Origin: Mycobacterium paraffinicum
Lineage (GTDB): Bacteria > Actinomycetota > Actinomycetes > Mycobacteriales > Mycobacteriaceae
Assembly: GCF_001907675.1 (NCBI RefSeq)
Contig: NZ_MPNT01000031.1
Location: 1 to 64,000, forward strand
DNA: 64,000 nucleotides
Direction: 5' to 3'
Both the position numbers and the translations under genes were made by a program. Shown here in pieces: positions 28,673 through 37,728 of this stretch; within the stretch, counting starts at the first letter, position 1, and every line of letters begins with the position of its first letter. The notes beneath the pieces are model-generated. The model did not search any database, was not told where the DNA came from, and was given only the letters and a program-made list of their open reading frames with translations.

Positions 28673-29965
28673 TCAGTCTTTGTTGCCGGTGAGTTCCTTG
28701 GCCCTGGCGTTGAAATCGGACACGCTTGGCCCGTCGTGCTGGTGCTTTGACAGTGCTTGAATCGAAACGTCATGGCCCTCGGCGGCTTTGCGCAACGCGC
28801 CGACGGTGGCTTGCGCCTCGGTGATGTGGCTGAACGGGTCGAAGGAGTACCAGCGCATCGCGTTCTGGTACGACATCTTCTCGATCTCGTCGTCCGGAAC
28901 GTTGTTCAGCGCCAACACATCCCACAGTTCCTCGGGGGCGCTCGGCCACATCGAGTCGCTGTGCGGATAGTCGGCTTCCCAGCAGATGTTGTCGATGCCG
29001 ATCTCATTGCGCAATGCCACCCCGACCTTGTCGCTGATGAAGCAGGTCAAGAAGTGCTCGCGGAACACCTCGCTGGGCAGCTTGCCCTTGAAGTCCTGGT
29101 GCGTCCACGCCGAGTGCATCTCATAGGTGCGGTCGGCGCGCTCGAGGAAGTACGGGATCCATCCGGTTCCGCCCTCGGACAGCGCGATCTTCAGGTCGGG
29201 GTATTGCTTGATCGGCTTGGACCATAACAGGTCCGCCGCGGCCTGCACGATATTCATCGGCTGAAGGGTGATCATCACGTCCATCGGCGCGTCGGGTGCC
29301 GTGATCGCGAGCCGGCCCGAGGAGCCGATGTGGACGTTCATTACCGTGTTGGTGTCGCACAACGCATCCCACAGTGGCTTCCAGTAATCGTCATGGAAGC
29401 TGGGGTAACCCATCGCGGCCGGATTCTCGGTGAAGGTCAGCGCGTGCACGCCTTTCTTGGCCACCCGCCGCACTTCCTTGGCGCACTCCTCGGCGTCCCA
29501 GATCACCGGGATCGCCATCGGGATGAATCGTGCCGGGTACGCCCCGCACCACTCGTCGATGTGCCAGTCGTTATAGGCCTGCACCAACGCGATCGAGAAA
29601 TCGCGGTCCTCGGTGGCGAACAGCCGCCCGGCGAAGCCGGGGAACGACGGGAAGCAGATCGACGCCAGGATCCCTCCCGCGTTCATGTCTTTGATCCGCT
29701 CGTCGACGTTGTAACAGCCGGGCCGGATCTCATCGAGCCCCTGCGGCTCCAGGCCGTATTCCTCTTTCGGACGACCGGCGACCGCGTTCAGCGCCACGTT
29801 CGGGATGATCGTGTCGCGGAACTGCCAGGTGTCCGAGCCGTCCTCGTTGTGCACCAGGTGCGGCGCATCGTCGATGTACTTCTTCGGCAGGTGGTTCCTG
29901 AACATGTCGGGTGGCTCGACGGTGTGGTCATCGACGCTGATCAGAATCATGTCGTCTTTGTTCAC
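28673..29965 (-). CDS. Amidohydrolase-2 family metal-dependent hydrolase/decarboxylase
   Basis: A 430-residue TIM-barrel protein of the ACMSD-like amidohydrolase-2 family. Predicted metal ligands are the D-x-H in ISVDDHTVEPPDMF, the His in NVHIGSSG and the Asp in WEADYPHSDS. The GTG at 29965 is preceded by GAGAGGA; the frame is open to 30154 but that stretch lacks homology-like character. It resembles the two amidohydrolases at 48.4-50.6 kb. The reaction (hydrolysis of a cyclic compound or decarboxylation) is not determined by the sequence. Confidence 0.82.
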   Translation of the reverse strand: MNKDDMILISVDDHTVEPPDMFRNHLPKKYIDDAPHLVHNEDGSDTWQFRDTIIPNVALNAVAGRPKEEYGLEPQGLDEIRPGCYNVDERIKDMNAGGILASICFPSFPGFAGRLFATEDRDFSIALVQAYNDWHIDEWCGAYPARFIPMAIPVIWDAEECAKEVRRVAKKGVHALTFTENPAAMGYPSFHDDYWKPLWDALCDTNTVMNVHIGSSGRLAITAPDAPMDVMITLQPMNIVQAAADLLWSKPIKQYPDLKIALSEGGTGWIPYFLERADRTYEMHSAWTHQDFKGKLPSEVFREHFLTCFISDKVGVALRNEIGIDNICWEADYPHSDSMWPSAPEELWDVLALNNVPDDEIEKMSYQNAMRWYSFDPFSHITEAQATVGALRKAAEGHDVSIQALSKHQHDGPSVSDFNARAKELTGNKD

Positions 29966-30064
29966 TGCCCGGTCCTCTCCATTGAAGCCGCCGCGCATCG
30001 AGCATTGCCTCGAAGCCGGAACGCTTCGGTCGTTGTGTCCACCGTAGCGCGTCAACAGCGATAC

Positions 30065-30079
30065 TGACCATAGGTGACA
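30065..30079. promoter_or_regulatory. Possible operator TGACC-N5-TGACA
   Basis: TGACCATAGGTGACA lies 100 bases upstream of the amidohydrolase start. A similar element is present on the other strand at 30139-30153 (TGACCATTAATGACA read on the minus strand). Both share TGACCAT-N3-TGACA, so one regulator could serve both divergent promoters. Confidence 0.4.
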
Positions 30080-30130
30080 AATTGCGCTCAATGTCATCCT
30101 GGGCGGTAGGCCAGCTGGAACTGGCGGCCG

Positions 30131-30160
30131 TTGACAACTGTCATTAATGGTCACTAGTTT
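30131..30160 (+). promoter_or_regulatory. Promoter of the SDR-ferredoxin-crotonase-SDR operon with embedded operator
   Basis: TTGACA (30131-30136) and TAGTTT (30155-30160) are 18 bases apart. The operator-like TGTCATTAATGGTCA fills the spacer (30139-30153), an ideal place for repression. The leader to the first ATG would be about 200 bases. Confidence 0.55.
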
Positions 30161-30368
30161 GTGAGTGCGGTACGGCGTCGTCCGCAGAGTGCTTTAACGG
30201 AAACCGAGCGCATGGGCGACGTCCCAAACGAGGTCTAGAGATGTCGGCGATCGGAAGAAGCGTGGCGGCGTTGCGTAATACGAGCAGATCAGACGACAGA
30301 TCGGTGCCCCTCCAGCGCAAGGACCGCGCCTTGATGCGCTGCACTTTCGAGAGGTGGAAGCCCCAAAG

Positions 30369-31148
30369 ATGAACGCGCAGCGCAGAACAATCGTGGTTGG
30401 TGCCGGATCGGGAATTGGTGCGGCGACTGCCGCCCATTTCCATGCCGCGGGCGATCACGTACTCGCCGTCGACCGCGACAACCGTGACGTGACGGCCTCA
30501 GAATACGCCGAACTCGATTTGCGGGACTCCTCCTCGATCGCGGACCTCGCGGCGAGATTGGATCAGGGTTGGGACGTCCTTGCGCACGTCGCCGGGGTTC
30601 CAGGAACATTGCCTGCACAGGACGTCCTGACGATCAACTACCTGGGATTCCGGCTGATGGCTGAGGGATTACTGCCGCTGATGCGGCGCGGAGGGTCCAT
30701 CGTCGCTGTAGCCTCAACGGCCGGAGCGGCTTGGGCGCAACGTACTTCGGAATTGTCGGGTCTTCTTCAGTGCACCACCTCGCTGGAGATCGCCGACTGG
30801 TATTCCGACCAAGACCACGGATATCCCGCATACAACACATCCAAGGAGGCGCTGATCCTCTTCGCGAAAAGCTTCGCGTCTCGGGCGTGGGCACAGCACG
30901 GCGTGCGGGTGAACACCGTGAGCCCCGGGCCCGTTGAGACACCGATCCTCCACGACTTCGAGGTCTCGATGGGTAAAGAGATTTTGGACATGGCGCGAAG
31001 TGCCGTCGGTCGCCATGCGACGGTTGACGACATCGCACCGGTCATCAGCTTTTTGGCTTCGCCGGCATCCAGTTGGGTTGTCGGCCAGGACATTCAGGTG
31101 GATGGCGGATTCGCCAACTCGATCATGACGCCCGCCGCGATCGCGTAG
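30369..31148 (+). CDS. SDR, 3-alpha-hydroxysteroid dehydrogenase/carbonyl reductase-like
   Basis: A 259-residue SDR with the nucleotide motif GAGSGIGAATA, no long first alpha/beta insert, catalytic Ser in AVASTAG and YxxxK in YPAYNTSKEAL. The compact N-terminal half and the C-terminal GQDIQVDGGFANSIM resemble 3-alpha-HSD/carbonyl reductase and coniferyl-alcohol dehydrogenase. A GTG at 30354 would add five residues, but GAGAGG would then touch the start. It leads a plus-strand group of four genes. Steroid or aryl-alcohol substrates are inferred only from the subfamily. Confidence 0.82.
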   Translation: MNAQRRTIVVGAGSGIGAATAAHFHAAGDHVLAVDRDNRDVTASEYAELDLRDSSSIADLAARLDQGWDVLAHVAGVPGTLPAQDVLTINYLGFRLMAEGLLPLMRRGGSIVAVASTAGAAWAQRTSELSGLLQCTTSLEIADWYSDQDHGYPAYNTSKEALILFAKSFASRAWAQHGVRVNTVSPGPVETPILHDFEVSMGKEILDMARSAVGRHATVDDIAPVISFLASPASSWVVGQDIQVDGGFANSIMTPAAIA

Positions 31149-31228
31149 GAGGTCGAACAATTGCTGCGACCAGGGAAGTCAACCTGCGACACCGTGATGT
31201 CGGGTCCGCACGCAGTGGCGTTCCGCTG

Positions 31229-31423
31229 ATGCGTATCGAATTCGACCGCGAATCGTGCATCGGCAGCGGAATCTGTGAGTCGATCGCCGAGGACATTTTT
31301 CGCGTCGCCGGTGATGGCCTGATGGAACTCGTCGCTGACGAACTTGATGAGGGCCGCCGACAGGTCGTCGAGAACGCGGTATCCCGTTGTCCGACGGCAG
31401 CTATCCGCATCGCAGAAGACTGA
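31229..31423 (+). CDS. Single-cluster ferredoxin (3Fe-4S type)
   Basis: A 64-residue ferredoxin. Ligands are Cys10 and Cys16 in CIGSGIC and Cys54 in CPTAAI; the position that would be a fourth ligand is Ser13. This is the mycobacterial P450-partner ferredoxin class, in which that residue varies. It supplies electrons from a reductase to a P450. No P450 is directly adjacent, so its partner must be one of those elsewhere in the island. The ATG at 31229 gives the standard family length. Confidence 0.85.
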   Translation: MRIEFDRESCIGSGICESIAEDIFRVAGDGLMELVADELDEGRRQVVENAVSRCPTAAIRIAED

Positions 31424-31498
31424 AACCTGACTCCGGGCCGTACAGGCGTCCCGGAACGTGCGCCCGGCACGGTGCCTGGCGGGAACGAAAGGATATAC

Positions 31499-32260
31499 GT
31501 GGTAGACGAGGTGTTGGTGGAGCGCCGTGGACGCACTCTGATCATGACCATCAATCGACCAGAAGCGCGCAATGCTGCGAATCTCGCCGTGAGCCAGGGA
31601 TTAGCCGACGCTGTCGACGAGCTCGACGCCGACCCTGCTCTGTCCGTAGGTATCCTCACGGGCAGCGGCGGTAACTTTTGCTCCGGCATGGACCTCAAGG
31701 CTTTTGCTACGGGGGAGTTTCCCGCCCTTGAAGGTCGCGGGCTCGGCTTCACTGAGCGTCTTCCACGGAAACCGATCATCTCCGCTGTCGAAGGGTACGC
31801 CCTGGCTGGCGGAACAGAGCTGGTGCTGGCCACCGACCTCATTGTGGCCGCTCGGTCGGCGAAATTCGGTCTGCCGGAAGTCAAGCGCGGCTTGGTCGCC
31901 GGCGGTGGCGGGTTACTACGCCTGCACCACAGAATTCCGTACCAGAAAGCGTTGGAACTCATCCTCACCGGTGACTCTTTCACTGGTGAGGAAGGACTGA
32001 CTATGGGTTTCGTGAACGTGTTGGCCGACGATGGCAAGGCCCTCGAAGAAGCAATCACGCTTTCAGAGCGGATTTCCCGAAACGGCCCGCTCGCCCTGGC
32101 AACCAGTAAAGCAATCGTCGTCGAGTCGTCGGAGTGGTCTTCCGCCGAGATGTGGCAGAAACAGCGGGAGTTACTCGCCCCGGTGTTCGGCAGTAAAGAC
32201 GCCCAGGAGGGCACCCGTGCATTTGCGGAGAAGCGCGAACCGCAGTGGACCGGCACGTGA
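31499..32260 (+). CDS. Enoyl-CoA hydratase/isomerase (crotonase) family protein
   Basis: A 253-residue crotonase. The oxyanion-hole segments are NFCSGMDLKAF and YALAGGTELVLATD; the position of the catalytic Glu in hydratases appears as Glu in LPEVKRGLV. AAGGA precedes the GTG at 31499. It sits between the ferredoxin and an HSD10-like SDR, so it probably acts on a CoA-ester intermediate in the same beta-oxidation-like sequence. Confidence 0.85.
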   Translation: MVDEVLVERRGRTLIMTINRPEARNAANLAVSQGLADAVDELDADPALSVGILTGSGGNFCSGMDLKAFATGEFPALEGRGLGFTERLPRKPIISAVEGYALAGGTELVLATDLIVAARSAKFGLPEVKRGLVAGGGGLLRLHHRIPYQKALELILTGDSFTGEEGLTMGFVNVLADDGKALEEAITLSERISRNGPLALATSKAIVVESSEWSSAEMWQKQRELLAPVFGSKDAQEGTRAFAEKREPQWTGT

Positions 32261-32311
32261 TCTTCCCGCCGGCGGCGATGCGACGAGCTGCCATCGAAAG
32301 GAAAATGGCGA

Positions 32312-33085
32312 ATGTCGTTTGCAGGTAGGGCCGTAGTCGTCACGGGTGGGGCCGGCGGGCTCGGCGAAGCCACCGTCAGGCGGTTGCATCAGGCCGGCGC
32401 GGCGGTCGTGATCGCCGATCTCGCCGACGACAAAGGCAAGGCACTCGCCGCAGACCTTGGAACCTCAGCGGCTTACGTGCACACCGACGTGCTGGATGAT
32501 GATTCGGTCGCCGCAGCCATCGACAGGGCCACCGAGCTTGGTGAGTTCCGTTACGCCATCATCGCGCACGGTTCGTTCGGCGTCGCGGAGAAGATCGTCA
32601 AACGAGATGGAGAACCGGCGTCTATCGCCGAATTCAAGAAGACGATTGATCTGTACTTGACGGGCACCTACAACGTGCTGCGCCTCGCGGCGGCGCGAAT
32701 CGCAGCGCTCAGCCCCGTCAGTGAGGACGGCGAGCGCGGTGCAGTGGTCATGACGGCGTCGATTGCTGGATTCGAGGGCCAGATGGGTCAGTCAGCGTAT
32801 TCATCGGCCAAGGCCGGGGTGATCGGCCTGACTTTGGTCGCCGCACGCGACTTGGCCGCCTGCGGCATTCGGGTGAATACCATTGCGCCGGGCACGATTC
32901 GCACTCCGCTGATGGAGTTGGCCGGCGAGGAACTTCTGCAGAAATTCGCATCAGGCGTGCCTTTCCCGAAGCGGTTAGGGAACCCGACCGAATACGCAGC
33001 ACTTGCTCAGCACCTGCTTGAGAATTCCTACGTCAACGGAGAAGTTGTTCGAATGGACGGGGCTCAACGTTTCCAGCCGAAATAG
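32312..33085 (+). CDS. SDR, 3-hydroxyacyl-CoA dehydrogenase type-2 (HSD10)-like
   Basis: A 257-residue SDR with TGGAGGLGEATV, the catalytic Ser in MTASIAGFEG and YxxxK in SAYSSAKAGV. The motif VNTIAPGTIRTPLM and the ending NSYVNGEVVRMDGAQRF resemble HSD10-type enzymes, which oxidise 3-hydroxyacyl-CoA and steroid alcohols. AAAGGAAA precedes the ATG. It follows the crotonase by 51 bases and fits the step after hydration. Confidence 0.86.
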   Translation: MSFAGRAVVVTGGAGGLGEATVRRLHQAGAAVVIADLADDKGKALAADLGTSAAYVHTDVLDDDSVAAAIDRATELGEFRYAIIAHGSFGVAEKIVKRDGEPASIAEFKKTIDLYLTGTYNVLRLAAARIAALSPVSEDGERGAVVMTASIAGFEGQMGQSAYSSAKAGVIGLTLVAARDLAACGIRVNTIAPGTIRTPLMELAGEELLQKFASGVPFPKRLGNPTEYAALAQHLLENSYVNGEVVRMDGAQRFQPK

Positions 33086-33147
33086 GCGGCGCTCCTGCGG
33101 CGGCACTTGCAGGCCCTAACCGCAACGCGGCGGTCGCCGGTGTCGGG

Positions 33148-33636
33148 TCACATTGCTGTGCGGCTGTCGTGACCCATGTCTTCCGGTGATCGGTCGAAGC
33201 GCCGCACCATTGCCTGAACCGAATAGGACGCGGCTAGCCGACCGTCGCGGGTGTGGACTCGTCCCTCACCTTGTACGAGGCCGCGGCCCGACCAGAGGGC
33301 GCAGTTTGAGTACAGGAGCCAATCTGAAACGTCGACGTCGTCGTGAAAAGCGATTGTCGCCTTCATGACTCCCGTTGATAGTGTGCGATGAGCGTCGGCC
33401 TCGCCGAATCCACGATGCGGGAGCATTCCCGCCGCGATCGTCCAGTGCGTGGTGGACTGGGCGAGGAGCGCTTGATGTAGGTATCCTTCGCGGGGTGTGT
33501 CGGCCTGACCGGTGAACCGGCACGGTGAGATATCGACCCGGTAATCGGGATACGACGGCCAAGCTGACTCGACGTGTGTGGTCACGGCCTCACCCCGGCT
33601 GATGGGAACGCTGTCATCGGAGAGGAGCCCGCTCAT
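33148..33636 (-). CDS. Half-length TesB-type acyl-CoA thioesterase (single hotdog)
   Basis: A 162-residue protein that corresponds to the second hotdog of TesB-type thioesterase II (LLAQSTTHWTIAAGMLPHRG to LLYSNCALWSGRGLVQGEGR). Full TesB proteins are about twice this size. The start ATG overlaps the SDR stop by 4 bases, which argues that this short form is a real gene and not a random fragment. Whether it dimerises to rebuild the double hotdog is unknown. Confidence 0.65.
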   Translation of the reverse strand: MSGLLSDDSVPISRGEAVTTHVESAWPSYPDYRVDISPCRFTGQADTPREGYLHQALLAQSTTHWTIAAGMLPHRGFGEADAHRTLSTGVMKATIAFHDDVDVSDWLLYSNCALWSGRGLVQGEGRVHTRDGRLAASYSVQAMVRRFDRSPEDMGHDSRTAM

Positions 33637-34388
33637 ACGCTCATCGGGGCGGCGGGAGATCTGAGTGTGAGGTGGTCGACTCCGACGTTCGGATTGTCTA
33701 GCGCGCTGGCGAAGACGCCCGCCATGGTGTCGGCGACGCCCTCTGGGGTCATGTGCACCGTCGGGACAAGACCCCGCGAAATCCACTCTCCCGCGGCAAC
33801 TCCGAGCAACTCAGGGTCGAATTCGGAGACGAAGTCAGTCGGGACGGTGGCTCCGATCTCCACGCAGCTGAATCGAAGTCCCGGGTGTTCGAGCCGCCAG
33901 GCAACCAAGCTTCGCTCCAAAGCGGCCTTGCTGGCGGAGTAGGCCCCAAGCGCGCGGTACGGATGACGAACCGAGTCAGATGACAACACCGCGACAACGG
34001 CGGAGGGAGCTAGTACGGGAAGGTGCGCCTGGATCACTTGATGAACGCCGATCACATTGGTGGTGAGCACTTTGGTCCAGTCGTCCGCGTCGACCTCGGA
34101 GAAAGGCCGCAACGGCGCGTATCCCGCCGTGATCAACAGCAGATCCACTTCGCCGAGCGCATCGGACGACGTTTGCCCAATGCGTGCGCAGTCGCCCGGT
34201 ATCCGGATGTCGGCGGAGATCGACGTCGCAGCGACCGCACCGGCCAGTAACTCAGCAGGCAGTTCGCGGCGCGCTGCGACGACCAGTCGAGCGCCCCTTG
34301 CTATCGCGCGCAAAGCGAAAGCCCGTCCAATTCCCGCGGAGGCGCCCACCACAACGATGCGCCTACCTTCCAGCTGGGGACCGTTCAT
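33633..34388 (-). CDS. Short-chain dehydrogenase/reductase
   Basis: A 251-residue SDR with GASAGIGRAFA, the catalytic Ser in VLSSDSV and YxxxK in GAYSASKAAL. The C-terminal part lacks the usual DGG ending, as in DltE/SDR-c-type enzymes. It is coupled to the half-length thioesterase. The TetR gene at 34540 lies upstream on the same strand. Substrate unknown. Confidence 0.8.
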   Translation of the reverse strand: MNGPQLEGRRIVVVGASAGIGRAFALRAIARGARLVVAARRELPAELLAGAVAATSISADIRIPGDCARIGQTSSDALGEVDLLLITAGYAPLRPFSEVDADDWTKVLTTNVIGVHQVIQAHLPVLAPSAVVAVLSSDSVRHPYRALGAYSASKAALERSLVAWRLEHPGLRFSCVEIGATVPTDFVSEFDPELLGVAAGEWISRGLVPTVHMTPEGVADTMAGVFASALDNPNVGVDHLTLRSPAAPMSV

Positions 34389-34539
34389 CGGGAGAGCTCG
34401 GTCGACGGCGGCGCTTTGCAGATGATGGTGTTCATGTCTCTTTTGACCTCGCCGATTCGTGCACGGAAGACTTCCGCAACTTCAAAGAGACAGTAAACCA
34501 AACTTTGTTTCGCCGTCTTGAGTTTGCGTCGGGCCGAGA

Positions 34540-35154
34540 TCAGCGCAGACCGTTGACCGCAAACGTCTCGACATACTTGCCGACCGCGTCAGGCTCGGCT
34601 ATGTCGAAAGTCTGCGCCCTGTCGACTGCCGAGAACGAGTAGATGATGCGTGCCAACCACTCGCTGGCGGCCCTTACGTCGACTTTCGGGCCGACCTCAC
34701 CGCGCACTTGCGCTTTACTGACATAAGGAATCAGAAATTCGGTCGAGCGACGGACCGCGGCGTCACCGTCGGTAATCAGGTGACGCATTAATTCGGTGTC
34801 CTCGGACATGAGACCGCTGCGGGTTCGGTGGTCACGAAGAATGGTGGCGTGGACCTGCGCCATGGCGCCCATTTGCTCAGCAAGCGTTGCTTTTTCCGCC
34901 ATCGCTTCGGCGACCCGCCGATAGAACCTTTCACCCCCGAACCTGAGCGCGGCCTCCACGAGTTGCTTGCGGTCTTCGAAATAGCGGTACACAGTTGCGC
35001 GCGACAGATTGGCCACCCGTGCCACGTCCGCGATGTTTGTGCGCTGGACGCCCAGATGGCCGAAGCACACGGACGCGGCCTCAAGGATCTGATCGCGCCG
35101 GTGATCCCGTTCGTCCTGATTCTCGACCTCTGCCGCTGCCTGTGAAGTCGCCAT
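34540..35154 (-). CDS. TetR-family regulator, divergent to the E1/lipoyl operon
   Basis: A 204-residue TetR protein. The HTH is in TNIADVARVANLSRATVYRYF; the ligand domain is about residues 80-200. It is divergently oriented to the 2-oxo-acid dehydrogenase-like operon across a 328-base gap that carries the dyad at 35430-35448. It is therefore the most likely regulator of that operon, and perhaps of the other promoters with the same dyad. Confidence 0.82.
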   Translation of the reverse strand: MATSQAAAEVENQDERDHRRDQILEAASVCFGHLGVQRTNIADVARVANLSRATVYRYFEDRKQLVEAALRFGGERFYRRVAEAMAEKATLAEQMGAMAQVHATILRDHRTRSGLMSEDTELMRHLITDGDAAVRRSTEFLIPYVSKAQVRGEVGPKVDVRAASEWLARIIYSFSAVDRAQTFDIAEPDAVGKYVETFAVNGLR

Positions 35155-35482
35155 TACTTTCCTTCATCGTTTCGGATGCTGCTGCATGCCACCCCGCACC
35201 GTTCGCATCGTACGCGGTGCGGGTGCATTTCTGCCCTTTCGGCGGAACCGCGGAATGGTCAATGGTCGGCCATTTAGCTGCCCGTCCGGCCGGGCGACGT
35301 AATCCCGGACCTTGCGCAACCGTCGAGAAAACGACCGAGTCGGCCATCCCGCGCTGGTGAGCCGCGATGACCTTGTTCCGCGCCGGTTGGGCGTGAAGCT
35401 GCGACCCACGAAAGCACCGACTGCGACGATGATACATGATAAGTCTTATTGTAGAGCACTTGTGGACTATCGAGGAGTGTGA
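35155..35482. other. Divergent intergenic region, 328 bases
   Basis: No gene seen. It must hold the promoters of the TetR gene (minus) and the E1 operon (plus). The only clear element is the TGATACA-N5-AGTCTTA dyad about 35 bases before the E1 start, with AGGAG at 35471-35475 as a possible ribosome site. Confidence 0.6.
35430..35448. promoter_or_regulatory. Dyad of the TAAGACA-N5-TGTNNTA family (E1 operon)
   Basis: On the plus strand TGATACA-TGATA-AGTCTTA; on the minus strand TAAGACT-TATCA-TGTATCA. It includes a perfect ATAAG-T-CTTAT palindrome. Spacing and half-sites match the elements at 39483, 41372 and 54292. Confidence 0.5.
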
Positions 35483-37504
35483 ATGACAACTCGGTTAGAC
35501 GCCGAACCGTCGTCGAGGGCGGGCGATCGGGCGGTTGCGCTGTACCGATTGATGAGCAGGGTCCATCACGGTGACAAACGTGTCCGCAGGGCTCTGTCTT
35601 CGGGTGAGGCTGCCATGAGTTACTGGCCGGTCGAGGGTCAGGAAGCGATGTCGGCTGGTGCGATGCTTGCCCTGACAGAGGGTGATCGGCTCGTCACTAC
35701 TTACCGTGGTTTGGGCGACGTCCTCGCGAAGGGCATCGAGCTGCGCGGGTACTTCGCCGAGATTCTCGGTCGTCGTGACGGGTTGTCTCGTGGTAAGGCC
35801 GGCGCGATGGGCATCTGCGACCCCGATCACGGCATCGCGTGGACTACCGGGATCGTTGGTGCCGGACCTTTGATCGCGAACGGTGTTGCCCTAGCGGCCA
35901 AGCGCCGCAACACGGGGCAGGTGGTGTTGGTCAGCTTCGGTGACGGCGCCACCAGTATCGGCTATGTCCACGAGGCGATGAACATGGCGGCCTTGTGGTC
36001 GCTGCCGGTGATCTTTTTGTGTCAGAACAATTCTTGGGCCGAGGGCACCGCTTTCGATCGCTACACCCGCGTCACGAGACTCTCTGATCGGGCGTCGGGG
36101 TATGGCATGCCCGGTGTGACGGTCGATGGCACCGATCCAGACGCGGTCTATGAGGCTGTCGCCGCCGCTGCTGAGCGGGCGCGCGGCAAGCAAGGGCCCA
36201 CGTTCGTCGAGGCGGTCGGCTACCGACTTCAAGGGCACTACTTCGGTGATGCGATGGCCTACGCCGATCAAGATGAACTCGCGGCCAAGCGGGCTGATCC
36301 GCCGTTCGCCCGCTATCGGCGGCGCCTCATCGACAACGCGACGGCCAGCGCCGCAGAGCTTGAGGCAATCGATGCGCAGATCGCTGCGGACCTGGACGCG
36401 GCGTTCGCCGCGGCGGTCGCCTCTGCGCCGCCGGACGTCGACGAGCTGACTCGAGATGTGTTCGCCCATCACGGTTCGGAACTGTCGAAGACCGCTCAGG
36501 TGGTCGTCGATTTGCCGGGTGGTGAGACCGAAGAGTTGGGGTTGGTGCAGGCCATCAATCGCACGTTAGACCGCGCCATGGCCGCCGACGAATCGATCAT
36601 CCTGCTCGGAGAGGACATCGGAGATCGGTCTGGCGGTGGCATGTTCAAGATCACCGCAGGTCTGTCGGGTAAGTACGGCGAGGATCGGGTGCTTGACACC
36701 CCGATCGCGGAGTCCTCGATCATCGGGGCCGCGCTCGGGGCTGCACTTGCGGGCCTGCGCCCGGTAGCCGAGTTGATGTTCATGGACTTCCTCGGCGTCG
36801 CCATGGATCAGATCGCCAACCACGCCGCGAAGGTGCGCTACATGTCGGGAGGGCGGCAGGGAGCGCCGATGGTGATCCGGACCATGGTCGGAACGGCTGC
36901 CGGTCCGCAACATTCGCAGGCTGTCGAAGCGTGGGCGATGCACACGCCCGGATTGAAGGTGGTGTGGCCCAGCACCGCCGCGGACGCGGTCGGGCTGCTC
37001 GGCGCCTGCCTCGCCGATGACGACCCCTGTCTTTTCGTGGAATCGATGAAGCTGTATTACGGCGGAGGCAAAGGACCTGTGCCGCTCGCCGACTACGTCA
37101 TTCCGCTCGGCGTGGCAGACGTGAAACGTGAGGGTAGCGACGTCACCGTCGTCAGCTACGGCGTCATGGTGCACGCCGCATTGGAGGCAGCCGAACAACT
37201 TGCGGCTGACGGCATTTCGGTGGAAGTGGTCGATCTGCGCTCGCTTGTGCCACTCGATCTGGCCACGGTACTCGCGTCGGTGCGAAAGACGACGCGTCTT
37301 GTGGTCGCGCACGAGTCGGTCGGATTCTGCGGTCCGGGCGCCGAGATCGCTGCTGCGGTCGGTGCAGAACTCTTCGGCGTGCTCGCCGCCCCTATCCAAC
37401 GTGTCGCCGGCACCTATACCCCGGTGCCCCGTGCCGCCACGTTGGAGGCGGCTTGCCGACCAGGCGCAGCGCAGCTACAGGAAGCCATTAGGAGGATCGT
37501 GTGA
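35483..37504 (+). CDS. 2-oxo-acid dehydrogenase E1, fused alpha and beta subunits
   Basis: A 673-residue TPP-dependent enzyme. Residues about 15-330 are E1-alpha, with the TPP motif from GDG at 153-155 to NN at 182-183. Residues about 345-673 are E1-beta (LGEDIGDRSGG, AESSIIGAALGAALAGLRPV, RPVAELMFMDFL, the C-terminal VVDLRSLVPLD and VAHESVGFCGPGAE). It would decarboxylate a 2-oxo acid and pass the acyl group to a lipoyl domain. The next gene, overlapping by 4 bases, encodes exactly that domain. No E2 core or E3 is in the window. Confidence 0.88.
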   Translation: MTTRLDAEPSSRAGDRAVALYRLMSRVHHGDKRVRRALSSGEAAMSYWPVEGQEAMSAGAMLALTEGDRLVTTYRGLGDVLAKGIELRGYFAEILGRRDGLSRGKAGAMGICDPDHGIAWTTGIVGAGPLIANGVALAAKRRNTGQVVLVSFGDGATSIGYVHEAMNMAALWSLPVIFLCQNNSWAEGTAFDRYTRVTRLSDRASGYGMPGVTVDGTDPDAVYEAVAAAAERARGKQGPTFVEAVGYRLQGHYFGDAMAYADQDELAAKRADPPFARYRRRLIDNATASAAELEAIDAQIAADLDAAFAAAVASAPPDVDELTRDVFAHHGSELSKTAQVVVDLPGGETEELGLVQAINRTLDRAMAADESIILLGEDIGDRSGGGMFKITAGLSGKYGEDRVLDTPIAESSIIGAALGAALAGLRPVAELMFMDFLGVAMDQIANHAAKVRYMSGGRQGAPMVIRTMVGTAAGPQHSQAVEAWAMHTPGLKVVWPSTAADAVGLLGACLADDDPCLFVESMKLYYGGGKGPVPLADYVIPLGVADVKREGSDVTVVSYGVMVHAALEAAEQLAADGISVEVVDLRSLVPLDLATVLASVRKTTRLVVAHESVGFCGPGAEIAAAVGAELFGVLAAPIQRVAGTYTPVPRAATLEAACRPGAAQLQEAIRRIV

Positions 37505-37728
37505 CCGAAGTGCGTTTGCCCAAACCCGGTGACGCTATTGACGAGGCCGAAATCACCAAGTTCTTGATCGAGGAAGGTGCGACGGTCAGCGAAGGTGATC
37601 CGCTGTATTCGCTGGCCACCGACAAAGTGGAGATGGACATTGAGGCGCCGTCATCGGGGACGGTGGCGTGGAAGGTCGAAGAGGGCGGCACCTACGACAT
37701 CGGCACCTTGGTCGCGGTGATCTCATGA
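37501..37728 (+). CDS. Stand-alone lipoyl-domain protein
   Basis: A 75-residue biotinyl/lipoyl beta-barrel with the lipoylation Lys42 in ATDKVEMDIEAP. Residues cover one complete domain (VRLPKPGDAIDEAEITKF to GTLVAVIS), with no E3-binding or acyltransferase domain. The GTG overlaps the E1 stop and its own stop overlaps the crotonase ATG. It is inferred to be the acyl carrier for the fused E1. A biotin-carrier role is less likely because the residues around the Lys are DKVEM instead of AMKM. Confidence 0.88.
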   Translation: MTEVRLPKPGDAIDEAEITKFLIEEGATVSEGDPLYSLATDKVEMDIEAPSSGTVAWKVEEGGTYDIGTLVAVIS

